NCBI GenBank assembly: GCA_012862575.1
Contig: BLSF01000107.1
Coordinates: 2,792-66,791, forward strand
Source of the DNA: Parietichytrium sp. I65-24A
Lineage: Eukaryota; Sar; Bigyra; Thraustochytrida; Thraustochytriidae
DNA length: 64,000 nt
Direction of reading: 5' to 3'
The notes beneath the pieces were generated by a model. It was not told the DNA's origin and did not search any database. It was given only the letters and a program-made list of their open reading frames with translations. This document shows, in pieces, positions 41,215-49,818 of this stretch (its first letter is position 1; every line of letters starts with the position of its first letter). The position numbers and the translations under genes are program-made.

Positions 41215-42414
41215 ATGGTGGATCGGTTGCAGGACTTCACCATGTGTGTGCAGAGGTACCAGGGGTCCATGCCTCAGGGCCAAGTGCAAGGAAGAGCCAA
41301 GGAAAAGACTCCGAATCCAGAGCATTCTACGTTTTTGATGGGGTCAGCGTATATTGCTCGCGAGTTGGATGGGCTTGGGGGACAAGTTAGCAAATTCGTC
41401 AAGGATTCGCAGCGGAGAAGGCTGAACGACGACTCGGGGCTGAGTCTGGCGCAAAATAGCGATGGGATACGGAAGAAGCTGGACGCTGTGACCAAGGCGA
41501 TGCAGGGATTGGACAAAATTATCGAGTCGAGCGGCTCCAAGCAGCTTCGAAAACATTTTGGCATCATCTTGGAGACTTTGAAGAGGCGGTACACAACCCT
41601 TGGCAAAACATTTCAGGACACTCTGCAGGAGAAGACAAAAGAGCTGAGCACCAAACAGGCGCAGCAAACTCAGCGTTTTGGCGCCTCAAAGGTTCAGATC
41701 CGTGCTCCAAATGTGTCGGTCTTCAATCCTGGTGCTGCTGGCCCCAGAGGCGCTCCGGGACCTCGCCCGTTCGGAGCAAGCCCGCATCCTTCGGGCTACC
41801 CTTCCGCAGCCCCCCGATACCCTGGACAACCGCAGCATAGTCAGAGCCCGATGCGGCCAGGCCAATCCCCTTCTCTGCCCTATCCAAGCGGGGTTACAGG
41901 GAATGCTTCAGGCGCGCCAACCTCTGCAGGAATGCGTAGAAGAGGCGGACAGCCTGGATCCGAAACTGCCCACATGACTCCCATGACGCCCGCACCGGCG
42001 TCCATGATGGCAGCTCAGCCGCCGGCGCCCGCTTTTAACCCGTACGGCCCGGAGTACTCCCAGAGCAAGAAGGATGACGACAGCAGACAAGGGTACTTTG
42101 GAGATACCCAGGTCGCAAAGTATGATAGATCAACATTTCAGCAGCGCCGCAATGCCATCGAGGTGCAGAATATTGAGCGAATGATGAACGAGCTAGGGAA
42201 TATGTTTACAGAAGTCGCTTCGCTGGTGTCTGTGCAAGGGGAGGTGGTCGATAGGATAGAAGATGATATTGATGTGGCTGGCGCCGAAGTCCGCGCCGGA
42301 CAGAGTGAGCTGTTAAAGTACTATAATTACATTTCGGGGGAACGGGCGCTAATTCTCAAAATTTTCGCGGTGGTGATTGCGCTCAGTGTATTCTTCATCG
42401 TATGGTGGCGGTAG
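41215..42414 (+). CDS. STX5: Syntaxin-5 (Sed5) Qa-SNARE
   Basis: 399 residues from ATG 41215, single exon. The N-terminus (MVDRLQDF) is a short peptide like the Sly1-binding peptide of syntaxin-5, followed by an Sso/Habc-type helical region (residues about 60-150), a long Pro/Gly/Ser-rich linker (about 170-305) and the SNARE motif (about 315-375) with the zero-layer Gln in VSVQGEVVDRIEDD, then a C-terminal membrane helix (IFAVVIALSVFFIVWW). Syntaxin-5 drives fusion of ER-derived and intra-Golgi vesicles. The linker is longer than in animal and yeast proteins. Confidence 0.93.
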   Translation: MVDRLQDFTMCVQRYQGSMPQGQVQGRAKEKTPNPEHSTFLMGSAYIARELDGLGGQVSKFVKDSQRRRLNDDSGLSLAQNSDGIRKKLDAVTKAMQGLDKIIESSGSKQLRKHFGIILETLKRRYTTLGKTFQDTLQEKTKELSTKQAQQTQRFGASKVQIRAPNVSVFNPGAAGPRGAPGPRPFGASPHPSGYPSAAPRYPGQPQHSQSPMRPGQSPSLPYPSGVTGNASGAPTSAGMRRRGGQPGSETAHMTPMTPAPASMMAAQPPAPAFNPYGPEYSQSKKDDDSRQGYFGDTQVAKYDRSTFQQRRNAIEVQNIERMMNELGNMFTEVASLVSVQGEVVDRIEDDIDVAGAEVRAGQSELLKYYNYISGERALILKIFAVVIALSVFFIVWWR

Positions 42415-42519
42415 TTTTCGACAAGTAGATCATAGAGCTGCAACGGGCATGATTTTAATACCGTGAATCGCTGCAAAACATGGTATCGCGTTGCGTTCAG
42501 GGAGCAGTGGACCGAGGGT

Positions 42520-43239
42520 TTAAAGGATCTGTTCAGCGAAACCGCAAGCTCTGCAGTGAATCGCTAGAGTGCCAGAGGCATCGTCCGTGTATACAACACA
42601 GTTAGGGGTATAGCGACATGCTGAGGCTCCCAAGGTATGCCTTTGGAAGGCAGCTTCAAGGCGAGCTGTAAGTTCCCGAATCCCAAAGGAGGTGTCTCTG
42701 ATAGGAATGCGCAACCCACACAAGTCGCAAAAGAAGCCGCCCATATGCCCTCCGCCCTGGAAGTGCTCCTGGAAGCAAACAGGGCACCCCATGGACACTC
42801 CCACGCCAGTATCGCTGTGCTCCATGTTTACTAAAAAGTCCAAATCTTTTCTCATCAAATCTTCCTCGCTTCGCGCAAGCTGAGCTTCCTCCTCAGCCCA
42901 TAGCTCCCTTTCTATTGTTTGCTCCATCTCAAGAATCTCCGCTTCGCTCCATGCAAAACCTTCGTCGTTCATGCACTCTCGCACGCTGCTTCTCACAGCA
43001 GCGGTGAGGTCCTCTCGAGAAGCGCCGTGTCCTTGCTGGTGTTGCAGGCCGGCATTCTGTTCGCCGAAAAGCTCCACCCTCCGGGCTCGAAGTCTTTCCT
43101 TTCGCACTTTGCGAGCTCTCTCCACGCACCTTTTCTCGAACACTTTCCTGCGCCAAATCTCCGGCGCTGGCGGCGTCCGGGGACTCACAAAGTCCCTTCT
43201 TCTTCTCTCGCCATTCGTCTTTGGTGCCGTACCTCTCAT
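42520..43239 (-). CDS. RPAIN: RPA-interacting protein (RPAIN/RIP) homologue
   Basis: 239 residues from ATG 43239. The N-terminal basic helix contains the family's WRRKVFE..C..R.RK.R segment, then a Glu-rich helical region. The C-terminus is zinc-binding with CPVC (about residue 165), CDLCG and CRACG. RPAIN binds replication protein A and carries it into the nucleus. The RIP-type order of basic N-terminus, acidic middle and Cys-rich C-terminus is kept. Upstream in-frame codons begin with GTG only. Confidence 0.8.
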   Translation of the reverse strand: MRGTAPKTNGERRRRDFVSPRTPPAPEIWRRKVFEKRCVERARKVRKERLRARRVELFGEQNAGLQHQQGHGASREDLTAAVRSSVRECMNDEGFAWSEAEILEMEQTIERELWAEEEAQLARSEEDLMRKDLDFLVNMEHSDTGVGVSMGCPVCFQEHFQGGGHMGGFFCDLCGLRIPIRDTSFGIRELTARLEAAFQRHTLGASACRYTPNCVVYTDDASGTLAIHCRACGFAEQIL

Positions 43240-43351
43240 GGCTGCACGGCACGACTTCACTTCGTCCGAGTCTTTGCGATTTTTCCGACGTCTCTCGCCA
43301 GCCTATTTCGAGAGCTCCAAGAGTCAAGACCACAAGCGCAAGACGTAACAC

Positions 43352-43703
43352 GCAAGCGAAACGCAATCAAAATGCTATTCAATCGGTATCGGCCGGGGAA
43401 ATACGCAAGTGAGACAGCCCCAAAACAAACAACTCCGGAGCTGGAAGAACTCGATCGAGTCAGAACTCCCAAAACGCAAGTAAAATGCTATTCAATCGGT
43501 ATCGGCTGGGGAAATACGCAGGTGAGACAGCCCCAAAACAAACAACTCCGAAACTCAAAGAACAAGATCAAGTCAGAGCCTCCAAAACGCAAGCAAAATG
43601 CTGTTCAGACGGTATCGGCTGGGGAAATACGCAAGTGAGACAGCCCCAAAACAAACAACTCCGAAACTCAAAGAACAAGATCAAGTCAGGGCCTCCACAA
43701 GAT
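43352..43703 (+). repeat. Three-copy tandem repeat, period 113
   Basis: ATG-TTCA-TCGGTATCGG-type landmarks fall at 43372, 43485 and 43598, exactly 113 bases apart. The second and third units are most alike. Each ends in a segment containing caaaacaaacaactccg. Confidence 0.92.
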
Positions 43704-44640
43704 GTCACCTCTTGCATCAAAGTCAATCTGCGGCGTAAACAACTCTTGCAAAGGCCTTTCGCATTGCAAGATTATCCCGTCCGCGAGCGTTGAGACCTAA
43801 GCCTTCTGTTCTGCCAAACGTATTCCAAATGTTCCCGTCTGTCTCTGTCCCAAACTTTGAGCTCAGCGCCTGATCTAAGGCCCACACTGGCGACCAAATC
43901 CTCGTACTCGCCAGTATCTACTGGCGTGCTAATAGTCCGCAGAATACGCTATGATTATATTAGGGGAGCACTAAGGCCCGGGGAGGCGTACGCGAGGACA
44001 CTTTTGTTCGTACCTTCTTCTCTGTTTGTCTCTAAAGAGAGAGAACCTTTTGTTATTGTTTGTATTATGTAATCATTAAGTTGAGAGCACTGTACTTTCA
44101 AAGTAGCGTTTAGTAAAGGGTACTATCACAACTGGTAATTACTCGAGAAAATTCAAATGAGAGAGCAGTTCGTCGTTCGCGAACAAATGAATGCGAGGAG
44201 TCTTTGGTAGTGGCTCAGGCTATTGAAAGCTACTGGCTTTGGTAATGAACCTAATGCTTGACTACACAAGGTGACCGTTCAGAACAGACTTTCCGAGTCC
44301 GAACTTTGCAAAATAGTCTATCTCGCTGTGAATCAATCAATTCATTCATCAACTATGAATGTTCATTGAAGTGAAAAGACAATCAATGAATTTGTTGGAG
44401 CTCGCTGTCAATGAGCTGCTGTTGTTCATAAGCGCTGCTTTCTGTCAATCGATCGATCGATCTATCAGTCTTGAAATCAAATGAAATCAGTCAATCGATC
44501 AGTCAAAGGGACAGCATCTGTCCAATTTTTGAGAGCAAAAAGTCGAGCAGTGCACAAACCATCTCACTGTTGGAGGACGAAAGGCACAGATGCTTGAGTT
44601 TGGAAGGAAGTCCTTGCGAGAAACTGGTCTTCTGTGCTTT

Positions 44641-44671
44641 GCATTGCATTGAATTGAATTGAATTGAATTG
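44641..44671 (+). repeat. ATTGC/ATTGA pentamer microsatellite
   Basis: Two GCATT and about four GAATT units, ending about 200 bases before the next gene's ATG. Confidence 0.9.
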
Positions 44672-44871
44672 CTTTGTATTCGCTTTTGCTTCCCATTGCC
44701 TCATTGAAGTGGAGACTCCTCCTGCGACCGAGTCGCGGCAGTCGGGCAAAGTCGGATTGCAGCGAGCAAAGGCAGCAGCAGATGAACGCGGGGCGTGGTG
44801 GGCTGAAGGCATTGTTGACACCTCGCTGCTCATGAAGAGCGTGCTCGCAGAATAGAGCGCTTTGCAATACC

Positions 44872-46888
44872 ATGAAATGGCTCGGTCGACTGGTTTGGGG
44901 AATCTGCGTCGCGGCAGCGCTGCCGCTCAGTGATGGGAGCTGCAGCGCTGACGGTGGGAGAATAGCTGCTGGCGAGGTGGGTGCATGCACCTTTCCGTTC
45001 CAAGTTCAAGTTTCCGTCGTGCAAGATGGGGTGACCGTGGTGATTTCTAAGGTGTTCAAGGAGTGCGCAAAGCTGGAAGGGCCGTACGTGCCGATAGATT
45101 TCACGCTGGACGATGAAGGCAAGGTGAATGGCACGACCACAGAGCTGATATTGCCCCACTCTGCGACGACGAGCGCTGGCCACTGGTGCCCCACCAGCTC
45201 GTTTTACTCGACAATTCACGGCGAAGCCTTTCAGCCGGCATGGGGGTATTGCGACTGCGGAGAGGACTATTCTTACCCGACCTCTGCTCCAACCATCCCA
45301 CCGTGTAACGAGAATGGTCTTCTAGACGCTGACGAGACCGACGTAGACTGCGGCGGAATGTCATGCGCTCAATGTGCCGAAGGCTCGAGCTGTGAGTCAC
45401 ACTCAGACTGCTTGGACTCGCTGTGGTGCATCGCTTCGACCTGCACTTCAAAAGCAAGCGTCCGATATGAGCTGCATGTCGTTCCAAGTCCTCAGCTCGA
45501 CCTGGACTGTTATTCTAATGCAGAATTGCGAGAACTGATTGAAGGCAGTCTTGAAGAGCACGTCAACAAGAACCTTCAGGTCGGCTTTGATGGGAACCTT
45601 TCAGTCGCACAAATCGAACTCCGGACCGGTGTATCCGACTTGCCGGTTTGCTATACGGACGGGGGATGGTCTGAGCAGCACTCGAATTGTATTTTTCCGT
45701 TTCGATATGAAGGCTTGTGGTATGTCCATTGTGCCAGTGTTCAGGGAGCGACGCCGTACTTTGGAAATGACACTTTAGCTCCTCCACTCACGCCGTCGAG
45801 TCTGTATGGTGTGTATTGGTGCCCGACGGTGGAGTACTACTCCTCCACGGATGAATCCGTTCGCGAAGCGTGGGGGTATTGCGACTGTGGAGAGACGTGG
45901 CCAACGCCGTATCCGACAAGCTACCCAACCGCGACAAACCACGCCCCAACAGCTGCTGAGGAGGACCTGAGCGGAGCGTGTGCACTGATCTCCAAAGCGA
46001 ACAATGGCACGCAGCGTGTACTTGAATCATTGGCAAGCAGCTACGAATACGGAGACATTGCAGTCCTTCCCTTCGGATCAACTGAAACGTTATCCTCTGC
46101 CCAGATGTGGGATTCGTATTCGGGCACATTTATTACACTGGCTCTTCGATTTGATGTGAATATCGATTCCAGCTTGCTTGCTGTTGCGGTAGACCATGAG
46201 GCTCTGCAAGCCGTATTTTTAGATTCAATTCGGGCATCATTTGTCGCGGAATTCGAGAATTCAAATAAGTGCAGCTCTTCGCCAACCCCTTCACCAACTT
46301 TTGCACCATCGAATGCCCCGAGTCTATTTCCAACGCCTCCTTATTCATCAACACCTACCGAGGCGGCCGACGCCACGACAGCGAGTCCGACCGAATCGCA
46401 GAACATCGGCAATAACACCACCGTTCTCTTACTGGAGGCGGAGTCGATGATTACAAAGATGGAGTCCGCGAATTTTGTAGATCACCCGATTTGCCTTCAA
46501 GAGATTATAACGAGGGTTGCTGAATTGGCAGACTACCAAGTCTTGCACAGCTGTCTAGAAAATACCACTTCTTGTGGTTGTGCACAACTGCTCCTGCAAG
46601 CAGCAAGCAATTTTGGCTTACTATGCTTGGGAAGAATCCGGGACTTTTTGGCGGGAACAGCATCTGCTCGAAGCTGTGAGTTTTAACCTCTCGGCGGACA
46701 CGAAAATCAGAATTCAGAAAAGTTTGAAAGAAGGAGTTTTTGTTAACTACACATCTGCAATCCGTCGGGAAATGCTTCCAGTTGTCGAGACGAGCAGCAC
46801 GCTTTTGGACCTTGTCGCGGCGAAAGAATGGATGTTTTGCTGCAGCGCGCTCGTTCACAGCACAAGAGCAGGGAGTAAAAAATCATAG
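44872..46888 (+). CDS. Secreted protein with two fibronectin-II/kringle-like modules, frame break near C-terminus
   Basis: ATG 44872 opens a signal peptide (LVWGICVAAALPLSDGS). Two copies of a fibronectin type II-like module follow: C.FPF near residue 37 with WCPT and WGYCDCGE near 103-128, and again C.FPF near 266 with WCPT and WGYCDCGE near 310-345. Between them lies a CGG..C..C..GSSC Cys-rich linker. Pro/Thr linkers of the PT.YPT.YPT and SPTPSPT type, common in stramenopile surface proteins, follow each part. After an open stretch of 604 codons the frame ends at 46684, but from about 46590 a second frame, one base over, reads well to 46888 (AYYAWEESGTFW..), so an indel is likely between about 46590 and 46620. 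Fn2 domains usually bind collagen or gelatin; here the ligand is unknown. Confidence 0.8.
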
Positions 46889-46935
46889 CCCCCCAAAAAA
46901 AAGATGTCACATCATTTTTTCTTGTCAGGTTCAAA

Positions 46936-48834
46936 TTATTGCAACGTTCCAATTAATTCTGCCAAGCGTGGCCGAGCACGCACATCTACAGCTTCCAGAG
47001 CATCGGATACCTCTGGGATCATTTCCGAGGGCCTGTGAGCCATATTGCAGTGCCTCCGGCGGCAAGAAATGCCATCTCTGCACATTTTGTCCGTCAAGCC
47101 GCGCATGAAGCCCTCGAGGGCTATGACTTGTTTCTCCCAAACGTCTTCCAACACAGAGATCATACCTTTGCCATACTTTTCCAGTACTTCGTCGATGGGC
47201 TGGTCCATCAAAATTGGCCTGTTGAAGGCCCCTCTTTCGGCGTTGAATCCGTATGCGAAGACTCCTTCCCCAAGCACAATTTGCAAGCGCCGCATGAGAT
47301 CCGCTCGAACTTGGTCCGTGGCGTGGAAGCCGTGGTACAGAACCCAGTACGTCTTCCTCATCGAGAATGTGGAGAACGGCTTTGTAGCGACCGCGGTGCG
47401 GCCCAAATTCTCCCATGCATACGGCTTGGGAATTTCGCGTTTCTGTGTAATTTCCTGGCGATCCATTTGCTTGCAGAGCATGTCTAACTTGGACAACGGG
47501 CGACCACCACCAGCACCAGCACCAGCAGCGGTGGCGGCGTTCTGAGGCGGTTCTGGTGGCTGTTCTGCCGCAGCAGAACTCTCTGCGGCTTTCTGTTTGG
47601 CTTGCTTTTGCATTTCGAGCCTCTTGCGGCCGACGTCCAGGCCGGAAAACTTTTCAATAGAGAACAGCGAGAGCATCAGGCTAAGAAAATGGCAGTCCAC
47701 GAGGCGGATGCTCATGTGCATGCGCATCATGACCATGCCGCCAGGTTTAAGATACTTGATTGCAAAGTAAAGCTGCGCGAAGTGCAGCAGATCCTTGAGC
47801 TCGTTCATGTTCTCCCCATCCCACGGCTGGTGAATGGTAATCCCCACGATCACAAAGTCAAACCCATCAAAGTCGTCCGGCAGCTTGCAAGCCTTCTTGA
47901 GATCCAAGTCCTCCCGCGCCATCTTAATCACGTCCCCTAAATACGGATAGAACCGCTCGTGCGAATTGAGCGAGTCGATGTAGACATTGCCGCCCTCCTC
48001 TGGCTCCAATGTCACGCCCACGCCCTTGATGTTCGGGTGCGCCGTGAGAAGCAGGTCTGCCATGCCGCCTGGCGCGAACCCAAAGTCCAAGAACCAGCAG
48101 CTGCCCTGCTGCGACGCAATGTCCTTAGCGCGCTCAGTATACGCGACGCCATTGTCGATGTCGATGGCGTACTTGAAGAACTGCGTGAAGATCGGACGAA
48201 TCTCTGCGCCTTTGTGCGCGCCAGGGCGCTGCGAATTGCTCTCCTTGACCGAGTTCTTCTTCTCGAAGAAGTGCGCGATGTAAGGGTTCGTGTAGCCCTC
48301 GCTACGCACGTCCGACCAACGGCGGAACATGTCCGAGTGCTCCGTGTAGAAGTTCTGCAGAGCTACTGTTTCCGCTGAGCTCATGTCAGGGTGCCGCAAG
48401 TTCTCCGCTTCCTCGCGCTCCTTCTGCGCGCGCGCCAGCTCCTGCTTGCGTTCCTCGCTCAGTTCCGGAACCTTCCGCGCACCGTCCCCGCGCGTTCCCG
48501 GACCGTTCCACCGACCGCTGTCCTCGCGCGAGCCAGAGCCAGGAACGTTCCCCGCCGGGTTCCACCGACCATCGTCGCGCGTTCCCGGAACGTTCCCCGC
48601 TGCGTTCCACCGACCATCGCGGCCGCTGTCCTCGCGCGATCCCGGAACGTTCCGGGAACGCGCGTCCGTGGAGCTCACGCGCGAGTGGATCTCCGACCAC
48701 GATGCCTTGCTCCCGGCGCCGGCGCTGGTGCTATTGCTATGGTTGTTGCTAGTGCTGTTGCTAGTGCTGGCGCCTTTGTTGCGCAGGTGCGGGGGCACGT
48801 ACTTGCTCATCTCCACTGTCTCCGCCGAGGACAC
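46936..48834 (-). CDS. FtsJ-like RNA 2'-O-methyltransferase with CCCH finger
   Basis: 632 residues from ATG 48834. The SAM-binding motif I (WFLDFGFAPGGMAD, about 247-260) and the rest of the Rossmann core (GVTLEPE, DFVIVGITI) mark an FtsJ/RrmJ-fold methyltransferase. The N-terminus has YVPPHLRNK, a motif also found in Ded1/DDX3-type translation factors, then a Gly/Arg/Asn-rich repeat (NVPGS..DSGR.W, three to four copies). Near residue 592 a CCCH zinc finger is seen (C-x5-C-x4-C-x3-H). Together these suggest an RNA-binding methyltransferase, perhaps acting on mRNA or rRNA. A second ATG (MSKYVPP) lies 24 bases inside. Confidence 0.85.
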   Translation of the reverse strand: MSSAETVEMSKYVPPHLRNKGASTSNSTSNNHSNSTSAGAGSKASWSEIHSRVSSTDARSRNVPGSREDSGRDGRWNAAGNVPGTRDDGRWNPAGNVPGSGSREDSGRWNGPGTRGDGARKVPELSEERKQELARAQKEREEAENLRHPDMSSAETVALQNFYTEHSDMFRRWSDVRSEGYTNPYIAHFFEKKNSVKESNSQRPGAHKGAEIRPIFTQFFKYAIDIDNGVAYTERAKDIASQQGSCWFLDFGFAPGGMADLLLTAHPNIKGVGVTLEPEEGGNVYIDSLNSHERFYPYLGDVIKMAREDLDLKKACKLPDDFDGFDFVIVGITIHQPWDGENMNELKDLLHFAQLYFAIKYLKPGGMVMMRMHMSIRLVDCHFLSLMLSLFSIEKFSGLDVGRKRLEMQKQAKQKAAESSAAAEQPPEPPQNAATAAGAGAGGGRPLSKLDMLCKQMDRQEITQKREIPKPYAWENLGRTAVATKPFSTFSMRKTYWVLYHGFHATDQVRADLMRRLQIVLGEGVFAYGFNAERGAFNRPILMDQPIDEVLEKYGKGMISVLEDVWEKQVIALEGFMRGLTDKMCRDGISCRRRHCNMAHRPSEMIPEVSDALEAVDVRARPRLAELIGTLQ

Positions 48835-49818
48835 TTTCCTCCTGCCTTCTCCTCTGTAATATGTGTGTGTTGTTTAGTTGTTTTTGTGTGGATCCTTTTT
48901 GTGCCTTCCCTCGGGAGCGCGCAGGCACGGGATGCTAATGGAGTGTAGGTCGTTGGACTAGTCCTTCCTCTTTCCTGGGTGCGTGTCCTCTCGGGAGTAC
49001 GCGAGGGGTACTCGGGAAGGCCAGAATTTGATCCGTGGAGGAGTAGTTGAGGATATTTGAATGTATTTGAGAATATGATATGTATTACAAGTTCAAATTG
49101 ATATATCTTCGGTTCCTTCGACCAGATTAGAATGGAAACGTTGACGATTTGTGAACAACGGGTTGCGTTTCCGAAAAGACACCAGAACATGATGGCAGAA
49201 TGAGATGACAGCCTTCGCCGAGCTCCTCGTTCGCTCTTTTTCCAAATCTTGTCTGGCGAGTGTAGCAGGAAGGAGCCAAATACAGACCACATAGAGAAAT
49301 TAGCGAAAAAAAGTGCCTCGAATCGATCAGGGGACGAGAATGTTTTTTTTCTAAGACGCGGCGCCGCGATTAGGAGATGAAATGTCTTTGTGCCAAGAGG
49401 CTCGAAGATTGTTGGGCCGTCGAGGTCTCCACAGGTCGGGATGTGGAGCATGGTCTAACGTCAACCCTTCTCGGATTCCGTGCATCTCTTGATTGTGTTC
49501 TTACGAAGCTAAAGGGAGGAAAGAGGGAAAACTTGTAGGGAGCTAAAGATGAAGAAATTTTTTAATTTCGAATTCTGCATTCTGCATTCTACGTACAAAA
49601 TAGATAATGAAGATCTAACTCCTGAGCATCTTCAACAGCGTCAACGCGCGTGCGTGTGGTATAAGGGACCAAGTACATATTAATTAACGAGAAAGTGCTT
49701 TGACGAAATAATCTGGATTCTGGTCAATTGGTCAATTGGTCGTTTGTGTGTTTGTGATTTGATTCGGTTTCCAACAAGTCTACGGGCCCCTAGCGAGCTA
49801 GGAATATTTATTTGCAAA
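48835..49818. other. Intergenic region, FtsJ promoter side and 3' end of hydrolase
   Basis: No convincing gene. It is AT-richer than its neighbours, with a T8 run at 49341-49348. A minus-strand frame of about 210 codons (48807-49451) overlaps the FtsJ start and has no recognisable features. Confidence 0.5.

Larger units (their letters stand above)
43240..44871. other. Intergenic region with 113-base tandem repeat and pentamers
   Basis: No gene is recognised. It contains the 113-base repeat (43352-43703), GATC/ATCGATCG-rich DNA near 44450-44510 and an ATTGA/ATTGC pentamer run at 44641-44671. Open frames over the repeat (MLFNRYR..) change reading frame with each unit because 113 is not a multiple of three. 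Confidence 0.6.

Noticed and set aside
43352-43703. CRISPR-like spaced repeats
   Set aside because: Only three directly abutting units of 113 bases, no spacers, eukaryotic context.
48807-49451. Minus-strand frame of about 214 codons upstream of the FtsJ gene
   Set aside because: Overlaps the FtsJ start, no recognisable domain, compositionally unlike neighbouring genes.
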